A stretch of 11,333 nt of DNA from CAZILN01 sp964540005. Lineage in GTDB: Bacteria > Bacteroidota > Bacteroidia > Bacteroidales > SM23-62. The position numbers were made by a program, and so were the translations under genes. The stretch is from the NCBI GenBank assembly GCA_964540005.1, contig CAZILN010000390.1, forward strand, positions 1-11,333, read 5' to 3'. How positions within the stretch are numbered: the stretch's first letter is position 1; the number at the start of each line of letters is the position of its first letter. Shown piece after piece: positions 1 through 7,527 of the stretch. The notes under the pieces are model-generated. The model was not told the origin of the DNA, did no database searches, and worked only from the letters and a program-made list of their open reading frames with translations.

Positions 1-794
1 TCTTCAAGAACCTTCAGGGCCATTCCTGAATCTTTCAAGGCAATGTATTCATTCTTAAGCAAATAGTACGTGTCACTTGCACCATATCCAATTTCTGCAG
101 CTTTCCTGAAATACTCTATCGCTTTTTCATGATCACCGGCATTCTTGGCCGCAAGAGCAGTATTATAGATGATGATGGTGTCAACTTCATTCTCATAAAC
201 TCTGGATTTGTTGCATTCCAGTATCCATTCGAAAGCAGTAACCGCCTTATCATATTCCTTTGCCTGGAACGCCAGTATCGCATCGTTCTCAAACTGCTTC
301 TTCATCCTCTCCAGGTTGGCAAGTACCTTACTATCCATTTTTCCTTTATCATCCAGTTCCAGGGCCTTATTATAGGCTTCAAGAGCCACCGGTAAGGGAT
401 CGGGATGTATTACCTTGGTTTCTTCCCAGTTGACCATGACATCATTCTCAAAGATCAGGTTAATCCTGTCATAAACATATACCTGCTGCACCGTCCCGTC
501 TTCTTTCTCGCTCGTCCTGATTTCTTTGGGTTCACTCAATATTAATTTCGCCTCCTTGGTTCCCATTCCCAGGTAAATAAATTGTATATTAACATCCTTT
601 ATATCCTGGAATAACTCCCCTCTGGTAAACCATGTCTTTGCTTTAATATTGGCCTTTTCGTCCAGAATATCCTCATTGCTTTTCTCCATCTTCTTCTCCA
701 GTGTCGCCGGATTCAAAGCCATCTGGGCCGCCTCCTGTGCATTCACCAGGAAAAATCCTGCCAGAAAAAGTAGTGAAATAAGTAATCGTTTCAT
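1..794 (-). CDS. Secreted tetratricopeptide-repeat protein (C-terminus beyond window)
   Basis: The frame reads from ATG at 794-792 to the window edge without a stop: 264 codons, with the C-terminus missing. Residues 1-19 form a Sec signal peptide (MKRLL, then a Leu/Phe-rich core, then VNA before Gln20), so the protein is probably periplasmic or surface-exposed. Residues 25-130 are a non-repeat domain. From about residue 133 there are helix pairs with TPR character (ALEAYNKALEL, ILAFQAKEYDKAVTAFEWIL, YNTALAAKNAGDHEKAIEYFRKA), with the A-Y/F-A-I-x-x-F/Y spacing of the family. TPR arrays generally mediate protein-protein contacts; the partner cannot be told from sequence. It lies 123 bp downstream of gyrA on the same strand and has its own promoter candidate. 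No strong Shine-Dalgarno precedes the ATG, as is usual in this phylum. From memory, a TPR gene beside gyrA recurs in Bacteroidales; its function is unknown to me. Confidence 0.85.
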   Translation of the reverse strand, partial: MKRLLISLLFLAGFFLVNAQEAAQMALNPATLEKKMEKSNEDILDEKANIKAKTWFTRGELFQDIKDVNIQFIYLGMGTKEAKLILSEPKEIRTSEKEDGTVQQVYVYDRINLIFENDVMVNWEETKVIHPDPLPVALEAYNKALELDDKGKMDSKVLANLERMKKQFENDAILAFQAKEYDKAVTAFEWILECNKSRVYENEVDTIIIYNTALAAKNAGDHEKAIEYFRKAAEIGYGASDTYYLLKNEYIALKDSGMALKVLE

Positions 795-840
795 TTTAAT
801 GATATTTAGTGATATTAGTTTAAGTTGATTGTATCAGCCG

Positions 841-871
841 CAAAAATAATTCTTTTTATGACAGCTTCAAA
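841..871 (-). promoter_or_regulatory. Bacteroidota-type promoter for the TPR gene
   Basis: On the minus strand TTTG (871-868) is followed by a 19-base spacer and TATTTTTG (848-841). This is an exact match to the Bacteroidota consensus, TTTG -33 and TAnnTTTG -7. Transcription would start near 835, leaving a leader of about 40 nt before the ATG at 794. The TPR gene can therefore be transcribed independently of gyrA. No convincing gyrA terminator is visible between 795 and 917; the best hairpin there (TTAGA/TCTAA) has only five pairs. Confidence 0.55.
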
Positions 872-917
872 TACCCTGCCAATTAGAATCTGTCTAAATT
901 TCAATGGATTGACGAGA

Positions 918-3392
918 CTAAGATCCCTCTGCACGTTCTATTTCTTCATCCACTCCTTCCACCTGTGTCACAGCAGCAATGGAATCTCCATTCTTCAAAT
1001 TTATTAGCCTGACACCCTGAGTGTTACGGCCCATAACACGCATTTCCTCAACAGACATCCGGATGGCAATCCCCGATTTATTAATTATCATCAGGTCATT
1101 TTCGCCGGTGACAGTCTTTATGGCAATCAGCTTCCCGGTTTTTTCGGTTATATTGATGGTTTTTACACCCTTTCCCCCCCGGTTGGTAAGCCGGTAATCC
1201 TTGACGCTGGATCTCTTGCCATATCCTTTTTCTGATACTACCAGTATATCATGCTCGCCTTCCTCAAGGCAGACCATACCTATCACTATATCATCAGGAT
1301 CCCCGGATAGCGTGATCCCTTTAACTCCTGCTGCTGTCCTTCCCATAGGTCTGACACGAGCCTCGTTAAACCTGATAGCTTTACCTGACCGGATCGCCAG
1401 GAGAATTTCATTCTTACCGTTGGTGAGTTTGGCCTCGATCAGGGTATCCCCTTCACGTATGTTAATGGCGTTGATACCGTTCTGCCTCGGCCTGGAATAT
1501 GCCTCGAGGGTGGTTTTCTTAATTACGCCTTTGGCAGTTGAAAGTACAATGAAGTTACTATTTATATAGTCAGGATCATCGAGTGTTTTTACATTGATAA
1601 ATGCCTTTACTTTATCGCCCGGCTCTATATTGATAAGGTTCTGGATAGCCCTTCCTTTGGTTGTTCGTGCGCCCTCGGGTATCTGATATACCTTCCTCCA
1701 GAAGACCTTGCCCTGTTCGGTAAAGAACAAAATGGTATTGTGCATGGTGGCGTTGAACATATACTCCAGGAAATCCTCTTCACGGGTAGTGGACCCCCTG
1801 GAACCAACACCTCCCCTGCCCTGGGTCCTGAAATCTGCCAGCGGCGTCCTCTTGATATAACCCAGGTGAGAAATGGTAATGATCATCTCGTCATCAGCAT
1901 AGAAATCTTCCGGATTAAATTCTTCGGCATCCGGTACCAGTTCGGTACGCCTCTCGTCACCGTATTTTTCCTTGATCTCCACAAGCTCCTCCTTGATGAT
2001 CTGCATCCTCAGGCCCTCATCTGAAAGCACTTTCTTAAAATATTCGATCTGCTTCTGCAGTTCCTCGTACTCCTCACGGATTTTGTCCCTCTCAAGCCCA
2101 GTAAGCCTCTGTAAGCGCATATCAAGTATGGCTTTGGCCTGTAACTCGCTTAACTCAAAATTCTTCATCAGGCCCACCCTGGCTTCATCCGGGGTACGTG
2201 AGGCTCGTATCAGTTTAATCACTTCATCAAGATGATTAAGGGCAATAAGCAATCCTTCCAGTATGTGTGCTCTCTTTTCTGCCTGGTCAAGTTCGTATTT
2301 GGTACGCCTTACAACAATCTCGTGCCTGTGCTTGACAAACTGTGTGATCATTTGCTTCAGGTTCAGGGTCCTGGGGCGCCCGTTAACCAGAGCAATGTTA
2401 TTTACATTAAAGCTTGACTGTAACTGAGTATACTTAAGTAGCAGATTAAGAACAACATTTGAGATTGCATCTTTCTTTAGAATTATGACGATCCTCATGC
2501 CGGTGCGATCGGATTCATCATTAATGAATGATATTCCTTCTATCTTTTTCTCATTGATAAGATCGGCGGTTTTCCGTATCATTTCAGCCTTGTTCACCAT
2601 ATAGGGTATCTCGGTCACAATGATCTTATCCCGTCCTGATGAAGTGGTCTCAAATTCCGTTTTCGCCCGCATTACAATCCTGCCCCTACCCGTAAGATAG
2701 GCTTCCCTTACCCCGCTGTAACCATAGATTATCCCGCCGGTAGGGAAATCAGGAGCAATAATGATATCAATAAGTTCCTCTATGCTGATATCCTTATTAT
2801 CGATAAAGGCAATTATAGCATTGATAGTGTCCGAAAGGTTATGCGGTGGTATATTGGTCGCCATCCCTACAGCTATGCCCGAAGCTCCGTTGATCAGTAA
2901 TAGAGGGACCCGTGTGGGAAGTACAGTAGGTTCTTCCAGGCTGTCATCAAAGTTCAGCTGGAAATCAACTGTGTCCTTATCTATATCGGATAAAGCTTCC
3001 TCTGCAATTTTGCGGAGCCGGGCCTCTGTATACCTCATGGCTGCCGGACTGTCACCGTCAACCGACCCGAAATTACCCTGACCGTCAACCAGGGGATACC
3101 GCAGGGACCATTCCTGGGCCATTCTTACCATGGCCTCATATACTGAAGAATCCCCGTGAGGATGATACTTACCAAGCACCTCTCCTACTATCCTGGCTGA
3201 CTTCTTGTATGACCTGTTTGAAAGCAATCCCAGGTCAGACATTCCAAATAAAACCCGTCTGTGTACCGGCTTCAAACCATCCCTTACATCAGGAAGAGCC
3301 CTCGATACTATGACAGACATTGAATAGTCAATGTATGCCGATTTCATCTCTTCCTCTATATTGATCTTTAAGATCTTTTCTCCTTCTGCCAT
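918..3392 (-). CDS. gyrA: DNA gyrase subunit A
   Basis: This is the A subunit of DNA gyrase, the type IIA topoisomerase that introduces negative supercoils with GyrB. The 824-residue protein starts with the family's usual opening (NIEEEMKSAYIDYSMSVIV). The catalytic tyrosine is Tyr121 in AAMRYTEARL. The quinolone-determining region (about 66-105) carries Ser82 and Glu86 at the positions of E. coli Ser83 and Asp87, so no classical resistance change is seen. The coiled-coil and gate region covers about 360-480. The C-terminal DNA-wrapping pinwheel starts near 500 and holds the GyrA box QGRGGVG at 524-530, a variant of QRRGGKG; weaker blade motifs lie near 684-690, 737-743 and 788-794. The box marks it as gyrase, not topoisomerase IV ParC. 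A short acidic tail ends the protein. It is divergent from clpC. No Shine-Dalgarno precedes the ATG. gyrB is not in the window. Confidence 0.98.
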   Translation of the reverse strand: MAEGEKILKINIEEEMKSAYIDYSMSVIVSRALPDVRDGLKPVHRRVLFGMSDLGLLSNRSYKKSARIVGEVLGKYHPHGDSSVYEAMVRMAQEWSLRYPLVDGQGNFGSVDGDSPAAMRYTEARLRKIAEEALSDIDKDTVDFQLNFDDSLEEPTVLPTRVPLLLINGASGIAVGMATNIPPHNLSDTINAIIAFIDNKDISIEELIDIIIAPDFPTGGIIYGYSGVREAYLTGRGRIVMRAKTEFETTSSGRDKIIVTEIPYMVNKAEMIRKTADLINEKKIEGISFINDESDRTGMRIVIILKKDAISNVVLNLLLKYTQLQSSFNVNNIALVNGRPRTLNLKQMITQFVKHRHEIVVRRTKYELDQAEKRAHILEGLLIALNHLDEVIKLIRASRTPDEARVGLMKNFELSELQAKAILDMRLQRLTGLERDKIREEYEELQKQIEYFKKVLSDEGLRMQIIKEELVEIKEKYGDERRTELVPDAEEFNPEDFYADDEMIITISHLGYIKRTPLADFRTQGRGGVGSRGSTTREEDFLEYMFNATMHNTILFFTEQGKVFWRKVYQIPEGARTTKGRAIQNLINIEPGDKVKAFINVKTLDDPDYINSNFIVLSTAKGVIKKTTLEAYSRPRQNGINAINIREGDTLIEAKLTNGKNEILLAIRSGKAIRFNEARVRPMGRTAAGVKGITLSGDPDDIVIGMVCLEEGEHDILVVSEKGYGKRSSVKDYRLTNRGGKGVKTINITEKTGKLIAIKTVTGENDLMIINKSGIAIRMSVEEMRVMGRNTQGVRLINLKNGDSIAAVTQVEGVDEEIERAEGS

Positions 3393-3447
3393 TTAGTCGA
3401 AATGTTAAAAAACAATTAAAATTATTCCACTACCCATTTTCAAAACA

Positions 3448-3477
3448 CGAAAATACTGATTTATTGCCTAAAAACAC
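3448..3477 (-). promoter_or_regulatory. Weak candidate promoter for gyrA
   Basis: TATTTTCG on the minus strand (3455-3448) differs by one base from TAnnTTTG. It lies about 55 bp upstream of the gyrA ATG. At the expected distance (19-base spacer) there is GTG, not TTG, at 3477-3475, inside the palindrome at 3472-3485. It is the nearest match in the intergenic region, but weak. Confidence 0.25.
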
Positions 3478-3485
3478 TAGTGTTT
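3472..3485. promoter_or_regulatory. Perfect 14-bp palindrome between gyrA and clpC
   Basis: AAACACTAGTGTTT at 3472-3485 equals its own reverse complement with no spacer, which suits a site for a dimeric DNA-binding protein. It lies 79 bp from the gyrA start and 115 bp from the clpC start, and overlaps the weak gyrA -33 position. It does not resemble a CtsR heptad repeat or a CIRCE element. A shorter palindrome, AACATGTT, lies at 3506-3513. No regulator can be named; chance occurrence in an AT-rich spacer is possible. Confidence 0.35.
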
Positions 3486-3518
3486 CCGGTGATTTTATCA
3501 ACATGAACATGTTTATAA

Positions 3519-3545
3519 TTGATACAAGATTTATTCTTATATTTG
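3519..3545 (+). promoter_or_regulatory. Candidate clpC promoter
   Basis: TATATTTG at 3538-3545 is an exact match to the Bacteroidota -7 element TAnnTTTG. The nearest TTG upstream is at 3519-3521, giving a 16-base spacer, shorter than the usual 19-21, so the -33 assignment is uncertain. Transcription would start near 3550, about 50 nt before the clpC ATG. Confidence 0.45.
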
Positions 3546-3587
3546 CAAGCAGTTCAGTATTTTTAATCTCTATTAAATCAGTGATTT

Positions 3588-3593
3588 AGGAGG
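3588..3593 (+). promoter_or_regulatory. Strong Shine-Dalgarno site of clpC
   Basis: AGGAGG lies 7 nt before the clpC ATG. It fixes the start and is unusual here: the other genes in the window have at best a partial purine stretch (rpmB AAGGA, DUF4295 AGGA) or none. Bacteroidota ribosomes are known to sequester the anti-Shine-Dalgarno sequence, so its role is not obvious. Confidence 0.7.
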
Positions 3594-3600
3594 ATATTTC

Positions 3601-6141
3601 ATGAATGCCAGATTTTCACAGAGGATAAAGGATGTTTTATCATACAGTAAGGAGGAAGCATTACGTCTTGGTAATGCACATATCAGCACAGAACATCTCT
3701 TCCTTGGTATACTCAGGGATGGAGAAGGAATAGCTATTGATATACTCATCCTGCTGGGTGCTGAACTGTACGATTTACGCAGATCAATAGAAGAGTTGAT
3801 CCGTCCGGAAAGTGCTGTAAAAGTAAAGGATGCAGAAAACCTCCCCTTGTTAAAAACAGCAGAAAAGGCGCTTAAACTGGTTTACCTGGAAGCTAAATCC
3901 CTGAAGGAAGACACAATAGATACAGGCCATCTTCTGCTGGCCATACTGAAAGATGAAAACTGCATTGTAACCCAGATCCTTTCTGAAAACAATGTTGATT
4001 ACCAGTCAGTCAGGGCAGAACTGGTCAATGCAAAAAACAAGCCCAGCGCGGAGTTTCCGGGGGATGAAGATGACGATGAAGAGGGAGGTTCACAGTTTGA
4101 AGGAGGTAAAGGCACCGGGGGTCAGCAGTCATCAAAATCTACTTCGGAAACCCCTGTTCTCGATAATTTTGGCATTGATCTGACCAAGGCTGCCGAAGAA
4201 GACCGTCTTGATCCTATTGTAGGAAGGGAAAAGGAAATTGAAAGGCTCGCCCAGATCCTCAGCCGCCGGAAGAAGAACAACCCCATCCTGATCGGAGAAC
4301 CCGGAGTAGGTAAATCGGCCATTGCCGAAGGATTGGCAAACAGGATAATACAACGTAAAGTATCACGCGTTCTGTTCGGGAAAAGGGTAGTTACACTTGA
4401 CCTGGCAAGTATTGTCGCCGGAACCAAGTACCGCGGACAATTCGAAGAGAGGATGAAGGCCATACTGAACGAACTGAGCAAGACCAGTAATATTATCCTC
4501 TTTATAGATGAGATCCACACAATTGTTGGTGCCGGCGGCGCAACCGGTTCCCTTGATGCGGCCAATATGCTGAAACCCGCCCTGGCCCGCGGCGATATAC
4601 AGTGCATCGGGGCTACCACCCTGGATGAATACAGGCAACATATAGAAAAAGACGGTGCCCTTGAAAGACGGTTTCAGAAGGTAATGGTCGAACCAACTTC
4701 CGCTGATGAGACATATGAGATCCTGGATAATATCAAGGAGAGATATGAGGAACATCATAATGTCACCTATACCAAGGAGGCATTAGACGCCTGCGTCAGC
4801 CTCACACAGCGTTATATTTCTGACAGGCATTTGCCTGATAAAGCCATAGATGCCCTTGATGAATCAGGATCCAGGGTGCATATATCGAATATAACCGTAC
4901 CCGAAAGGATACTGAAACTGGAACAACAGATAGAGGAAACCAAGAAAGAAAAAATATCAGCCGTTAAGAACCAGAATTTCGAAAGAGCGGCCAGTTTCCG
5001 CGATCGTGAGAAAGAATATCTTGACCTGCTTGAAAAAGAAAAGGAAAAATGGGAAAAGGAACTGACTAAGAACCGGGAAGTTGTTGACGAAGAGCAGGTT
5101 GCAGAAGTAGTTGCCATGATGACAGGGGTGCCGGTCCAGCGAATTGCCCAAGCAGAAGGAACCCGTTTGCTCAAGATGGGGGAAGAAATCAAGGGAAGGG
5201 TTATCGGGCAGGATGAAGCCATCGCAAAGATCGTAAAAAGCATTCAGAGGAACAGGGCCGGGCTGAAAGACCCGAACAAGCCTATAGGTACTTTTATCTT
5301 CCTGGGTCCCACCGGTGTTGGTAAAACCCAGCTTGCCAAGGTCCTGGCACAATACCTTTTTGATACGGTGGATAACCTGATCCGTATTGATATGAGCGAG
5401 TATATGGAAAAATTCTCCGTATCCAGGCTTGTCGGGGCACCTCCGGGATATATAGGATATGAGGAAGGGGGACAGCTGACGGAAAAAGTACGAAGGAAGC
5501 CTTATGCAGTCGTATTGCTGGATGAGATGGAAAAGGCCCATCCTGATGTATACCATATACTGCTCCAGGTTCTCGATGAAGGCCAGTTAACTGACAGCCT
5601 GGGAAGGCGTGTGGATTTCCGCAATACCATAGTGATCATGACTTCCAATATCGGGACCAGGCAACTCAAGGATTTTGGTCAGGGAGTCGGATTTTCCACC
5701 AAGGCCAAGCAGGAAACCTCAAATGATTATGCCAAGAGTGTGATCCAGAAAGCTTTAAAAAACACCTTTGCTCCTGAATTCCTGAACAGGATAGACGATG
5801 TGATCGTATTCAACACGCTTTACAGGGAACATATACATAAGATCATTGATATTGAACTGGAAGGATTATACAAAAGGATCAATAAACTTGGTTACCATAT
5901 TAAAATATCTGATGAGGCCAAGGATTACGTCACCGACAAGGGTTACGACATTCAGTTCGGTGCACGGCCTTTGAAACGTGCTATACAAAAGCACCTCGAG
6001 GACAAAATGGCTGAAGTGATCATTAGTGCCACTATTAAAGAGGGTGATACTATCGCTGTAGGACTTGATAAGGAGAAGGAGGAAATAACCATTAAGATTG
6101 TCAAGAGCAGGAAGAAACAGGACAAAGCACAGGAGAATTAG
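3601..6141 (+). CDS. clpC: ATP-dependent Clp protease ATP-binding subunit ClpC
   Basis: This is a HSP100-class AAA+ unfoldase of 846 residues, normal for ClpC, that feeds unfolded proteins to the ClpP protease in the cytoplasm. The N-domain has two Clp_N repeats (about 4-145). An acidic and Gly/Ser/Gln-rich linker follows (about 150-185, with DEDDDEE). The first AAA+ module has Walker A GEPGVGKS (232-239), Walker B ILFIDE (299-304) and arginine-finger region ERRF (355-358). A short middle domain (about 430-490) has a UVR-like helix around 449-475, the ClpC/MecA-type arrangement and not the long ClpB coiled coil. The second module has Walker A GPTGVGKT (569-576) and Walker B VVLLDE (637-642). 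VGF at 696-698 sits where the ClpP-docking IGF/VGF loop is found, so ClpP partnership is expected. It is divergent from gyrA, with its own promoter and a strong Shine-Dalgarno. No adaptor gene is adjacent. Confidence 0.96.
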   Translation: MNARFSQRIKDVLSYSKEEALRLGNAHISTEHLFLGILRDGEGIAIDILILLGAELYDLRRSIEELIRPESAVKVKDAENLPLLKTAEKALKLVYLEAKSLKEDTIDTGHLLLAILKDENCIVTQILSENNVDYQSVRAELVNAKNKPSAEFPGDEDDDEEGGSQFEGGKGTGGQQSSKSTSETPVLDNFGIDLTKAAEEDRLDPIVGREKEIERLAQILSRRKKNNPILIGEPGVGKSAIAEGLANRIIQRKVSRVLFGKRVVTLDLASIVAGTKYRGQFEERMKAILNELSKTSNIILFIDEIHTIVGAGGATGSLDAANMLKPALARGDIQCIGATTLDEYRQHIEKDGALERRFQKVMVEPTSADETYEILDNIKERYEEHHNVTYTKEALDACVSLTQRYISDRHLPDKAIDALDESGSRVHISNITVPERILKLEQQIEETKKEKISAVKNQNFERAASFRDREKEYLDLLEKEKEKWEKELTKNREVVDEEQVAEVVAMMTGVPVQRIAQAEGTRLLKMGEEIKGRVIGQDEAIAKIVKSIQRNRAGLKDPNKPIGTFIFLGPTGVGKTQLAKVLAQYLFDTVDNLIRIDMSEYMEKFSVSRLVGAPPGYIGYEEGGQLTEKVRRKPYAVVLLDEMEKAHPDVYHILLQVLDEGQLTDSLGRRVDFRNTIVIMTSNIGTRQLKDFGQGVGFSTKAKQETSNDYAKSVIQKALKNTFAPEFLNRIDDVIVFNTLYREHIHKIIDIELEGLYKRINKLGYHIKISDEAKDYVTDKGYDIQFGARPLKRAIQKHLEDKMAEVIISATIKEGDTIAVGLDKEKEEITIKIVKSRKKQDKAQEN

Positions 6142-6175
6142 GTATTGACCCCGGAAGACTCTGGTATACCGGACT

Positions 6176-7486
6176 TTATTTCACCACTACATCCCCATAT
6201 AAATCATATTCCCCGGCTCCGGTAATCCGCAGGTTTACTATTTCCCCTGTTTTCAGTTCGTTTTTTGTTGCACTGATAATTACCTCATTGTCAACTTCGG
6301 GCGAATCAAATTCGGTACGGCCGATGAAATTGCCTGCTTCCCTCCTGTCTATAATAACCGGCAGAATGCTACCGATCCTGGATTGGTTGATCTCCAGTGA
6401 AATACCGGATTGAAGTTCCATCAGTTCATTGTATCTCTCGTTTTTAACTAGTTCACCGACAGTATCCTCTTCGTTTTCAGCCGCATGGGTACCTTCCTCT
6501 TCGGAATATACAAAGACACCAAGGCGATCAAAACGGGTAGTCCTGACAAAATCCTTTAATTTTTTGAAGTCAGCAACGGTCTCACCGGGGTAACCAACCA
6601 GAAGACTGGTCCGCAGGACAATACCTGGAACCATCTCACGCATCCTGCGGATAAGTTCAAAAGTCTCAGCCGAATCAATACCTCGCCTCATTCGTTTCAG
6701 GATGTCATCTGAAATATGCTGGAATGGAATATCTATGTAATTACAGATCTTCTTCGAAACAGCCATCAGTTCAAGTACATTCAAGGGAAAAGCTGCAGGA
6801 TAGGTATAATGCAGCCTGATCCAGTCAAGGCCGGCAATTTTTTCAAGTTCGGACAATAAATCGGCGAGTTTTCTTTTCCTGTAAAGGTCGGTACCATAAG
6901 CCGTAAGGTCCTGTGCAATCAGGATAATTTCCCTCACCCCTTCTGAGGCCAGGTATTCAGCTTCCTTTACTATCTCTTCCACGGGCCGGGATACCTGTGT
7001 CCCCCGTATCAGGGGAATGGCGCAGAAAGAACATTTCCGGTCACAACCCTCTGATATTTTCAGGTAAGCATAGTGACCCGGTGTCGTCAACAACCTCTCT
7101 CCCACCAGGTCTTTCCGGAAGGTACCTCCCAGTTCACCGACTATTTCTTCCATGTCCCTGACCCCGAAGAAGCGGGTAACTTCCGGTATTTCATTTTTCA
7201 ATTCTTCCCTGTATCTTTCTGACAGGCAGCCCATTACATAGATATTCTTCACGTGTCCCTCTATCCTGGCATTATTGACCTGGAGTATCATATCAATGGA
7301 TTCCTCCTTGGCTTCCCGGATGAATCCGCAGGTATTTATAATTACCGTATCGGCAGTAAGATCGTTTGAATTATGGACTATTGAGTACCCGGCTGTTTTC
7401 AACTGAGCCATAAGGACTTCCGAATCTACCAGGTTTTTGGCACATCCTAGGGTAATGATATTGATTATACCAGGATGGGTTCTCAT
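6176..7486 (-). CDS. rimO: Ribosomal protein S12 methylthiotransferase RimO
   Basis: This radical-SAM enzyme adds a methylthio group to the conserved aspartate (residue 88/89) of ribosomal protein uS12. The 436-residue protein has the full MTTase layout. An N-terminal UPF0004 domain supplies three cysteines for the auxiliary [4Fe-4S] cluster (Cys15, Cys53, Cys87). The radical-SAM motif is CDRKCSFC (Cys148, Cys152, Cys155). A C-terminal TRAM domain covers about 370-436. TLGCAKNLVDSE, PFQHISDDILKRMRRG and LLVGYPGET are closer to RimO than to the tRNA enzyme MiaB. The ATG at 7486 gives the expected short lead before TLGC. No Shine-Dalgarno precedes it; the start lies in a three-copy 17-bp repeat and overlaps the stop of a micro-ORF. 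It is last in the minus-strand block and converges with clpC across 34 bp, with no clear terminator between them. Confidence 0.95.
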   Translation of the reverse strand: MRTHPGIINIITLGCAKNLVDSEVLMAQLKTAGYSIVHNSNDLTADTVIINTCGFIREAKEESIDMILQVNNARIEGHVKNIYVMGCLSERYREELKNEIPEVTRFFGVRDMEEIVGELGGTFRKDLVGERLLTTPGHYAYLKISEGCDRKCSFCAIPLIRGTQVSRPVEEIVKEAEYLASEGVREIILIAQDLTAYGTDLYRKRKLADLLSELEKIAGLDWIRLHYTYPAAFPLNVLELMAVSKKICNYIDIPFQHISDDILKRMRRGIDSAETFELIRRMREMVPGIVLRTSLLVGYPGETVADFKKLKDFVRTTRFDRLGVFVYSEEEGTHAAENEEDTVGELVKNERYNELMELQSGISLEINQSRIGSILPVIIDRREAGNFIGRTEFDSPEVDNEVIISATKNELKTGEIVNLRITGAGEYDLYGDVVVK

Positions 7487-7520
7487 TTAGGATGTGTTCT
7501 CATTAAGAACGGATTCTCAT
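7470..7520 (-). repeat. Three tandem 17-bp copies of the rimO start region
   Basis: On the minus strand three 17-base units follow each other without gaps: ATGAGAATCCGTTCTTA (7520-7504), ATGAGAACACATCCTAA (7503-7487) and ATGAGAACCCATCCTGG (7486-7470). Units 2 and 3 match at 14 of 17 positions; unit 1 matches each of the others at 12. Unit 3 holds the real rimO start. Because 17 is not a multiple of three, the upper two ATGs open micro-ORFs: MRIRS, ending in TAA at 7505-7503, and MRTHPK, ending in TGA at 7485-7483. The first stop overlaps the second ATG by one base (TAATG). The second overlaps the rimO ATG (ATGA). The propeller gene stops 7 nt above unit 1, so the two extra units make up 34 of the 41 bp between the genes. 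Confidence 0.85.
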
Positions 7521-7527
7521 CAGTGGA

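Noticed and set aside
825..1007. 60-codon plus-strand frame running from the gyrA-TPR gap into gyrA
   Set aside because: Most of it is the complement of the gyrA 3' end, and it shows no promoter or family similarity.
1174..1180. Run of seven C (G in gyrA) as a phase-variation tract
   Set aside because: It encodes the conserved NRGGKG blade motif in frame; seven bases is short, and a switch in an essential gene is unlikely.
3123..3155. Quinolone-resistance change in gyrA
   Set aside because: The key positions are Ser82 and Glu86; Ser is wild type and Glu is a common natural residue at the second site.
4122..4619. 165-codon open frame antisense to clpC
   Set aside because: It mirrors the well-conserved first AAA+ module, has no recognisable domain and no start signals; it follows from clpC codon usage.
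4957..5556. 199-codon open frame antisense to clpC
   Set aside because: Same reasoning: it lies entirely opposite conserved ClpC sequence and its translation is Phe/Cys/His-rich with no family resemblance.
6142..6175. Bidirectional terminator between convergent clpC and rimO
   Set aside because: GGTATACC and repeated CCGG are present, but no stable stem followed by a T tract forms on either strand.
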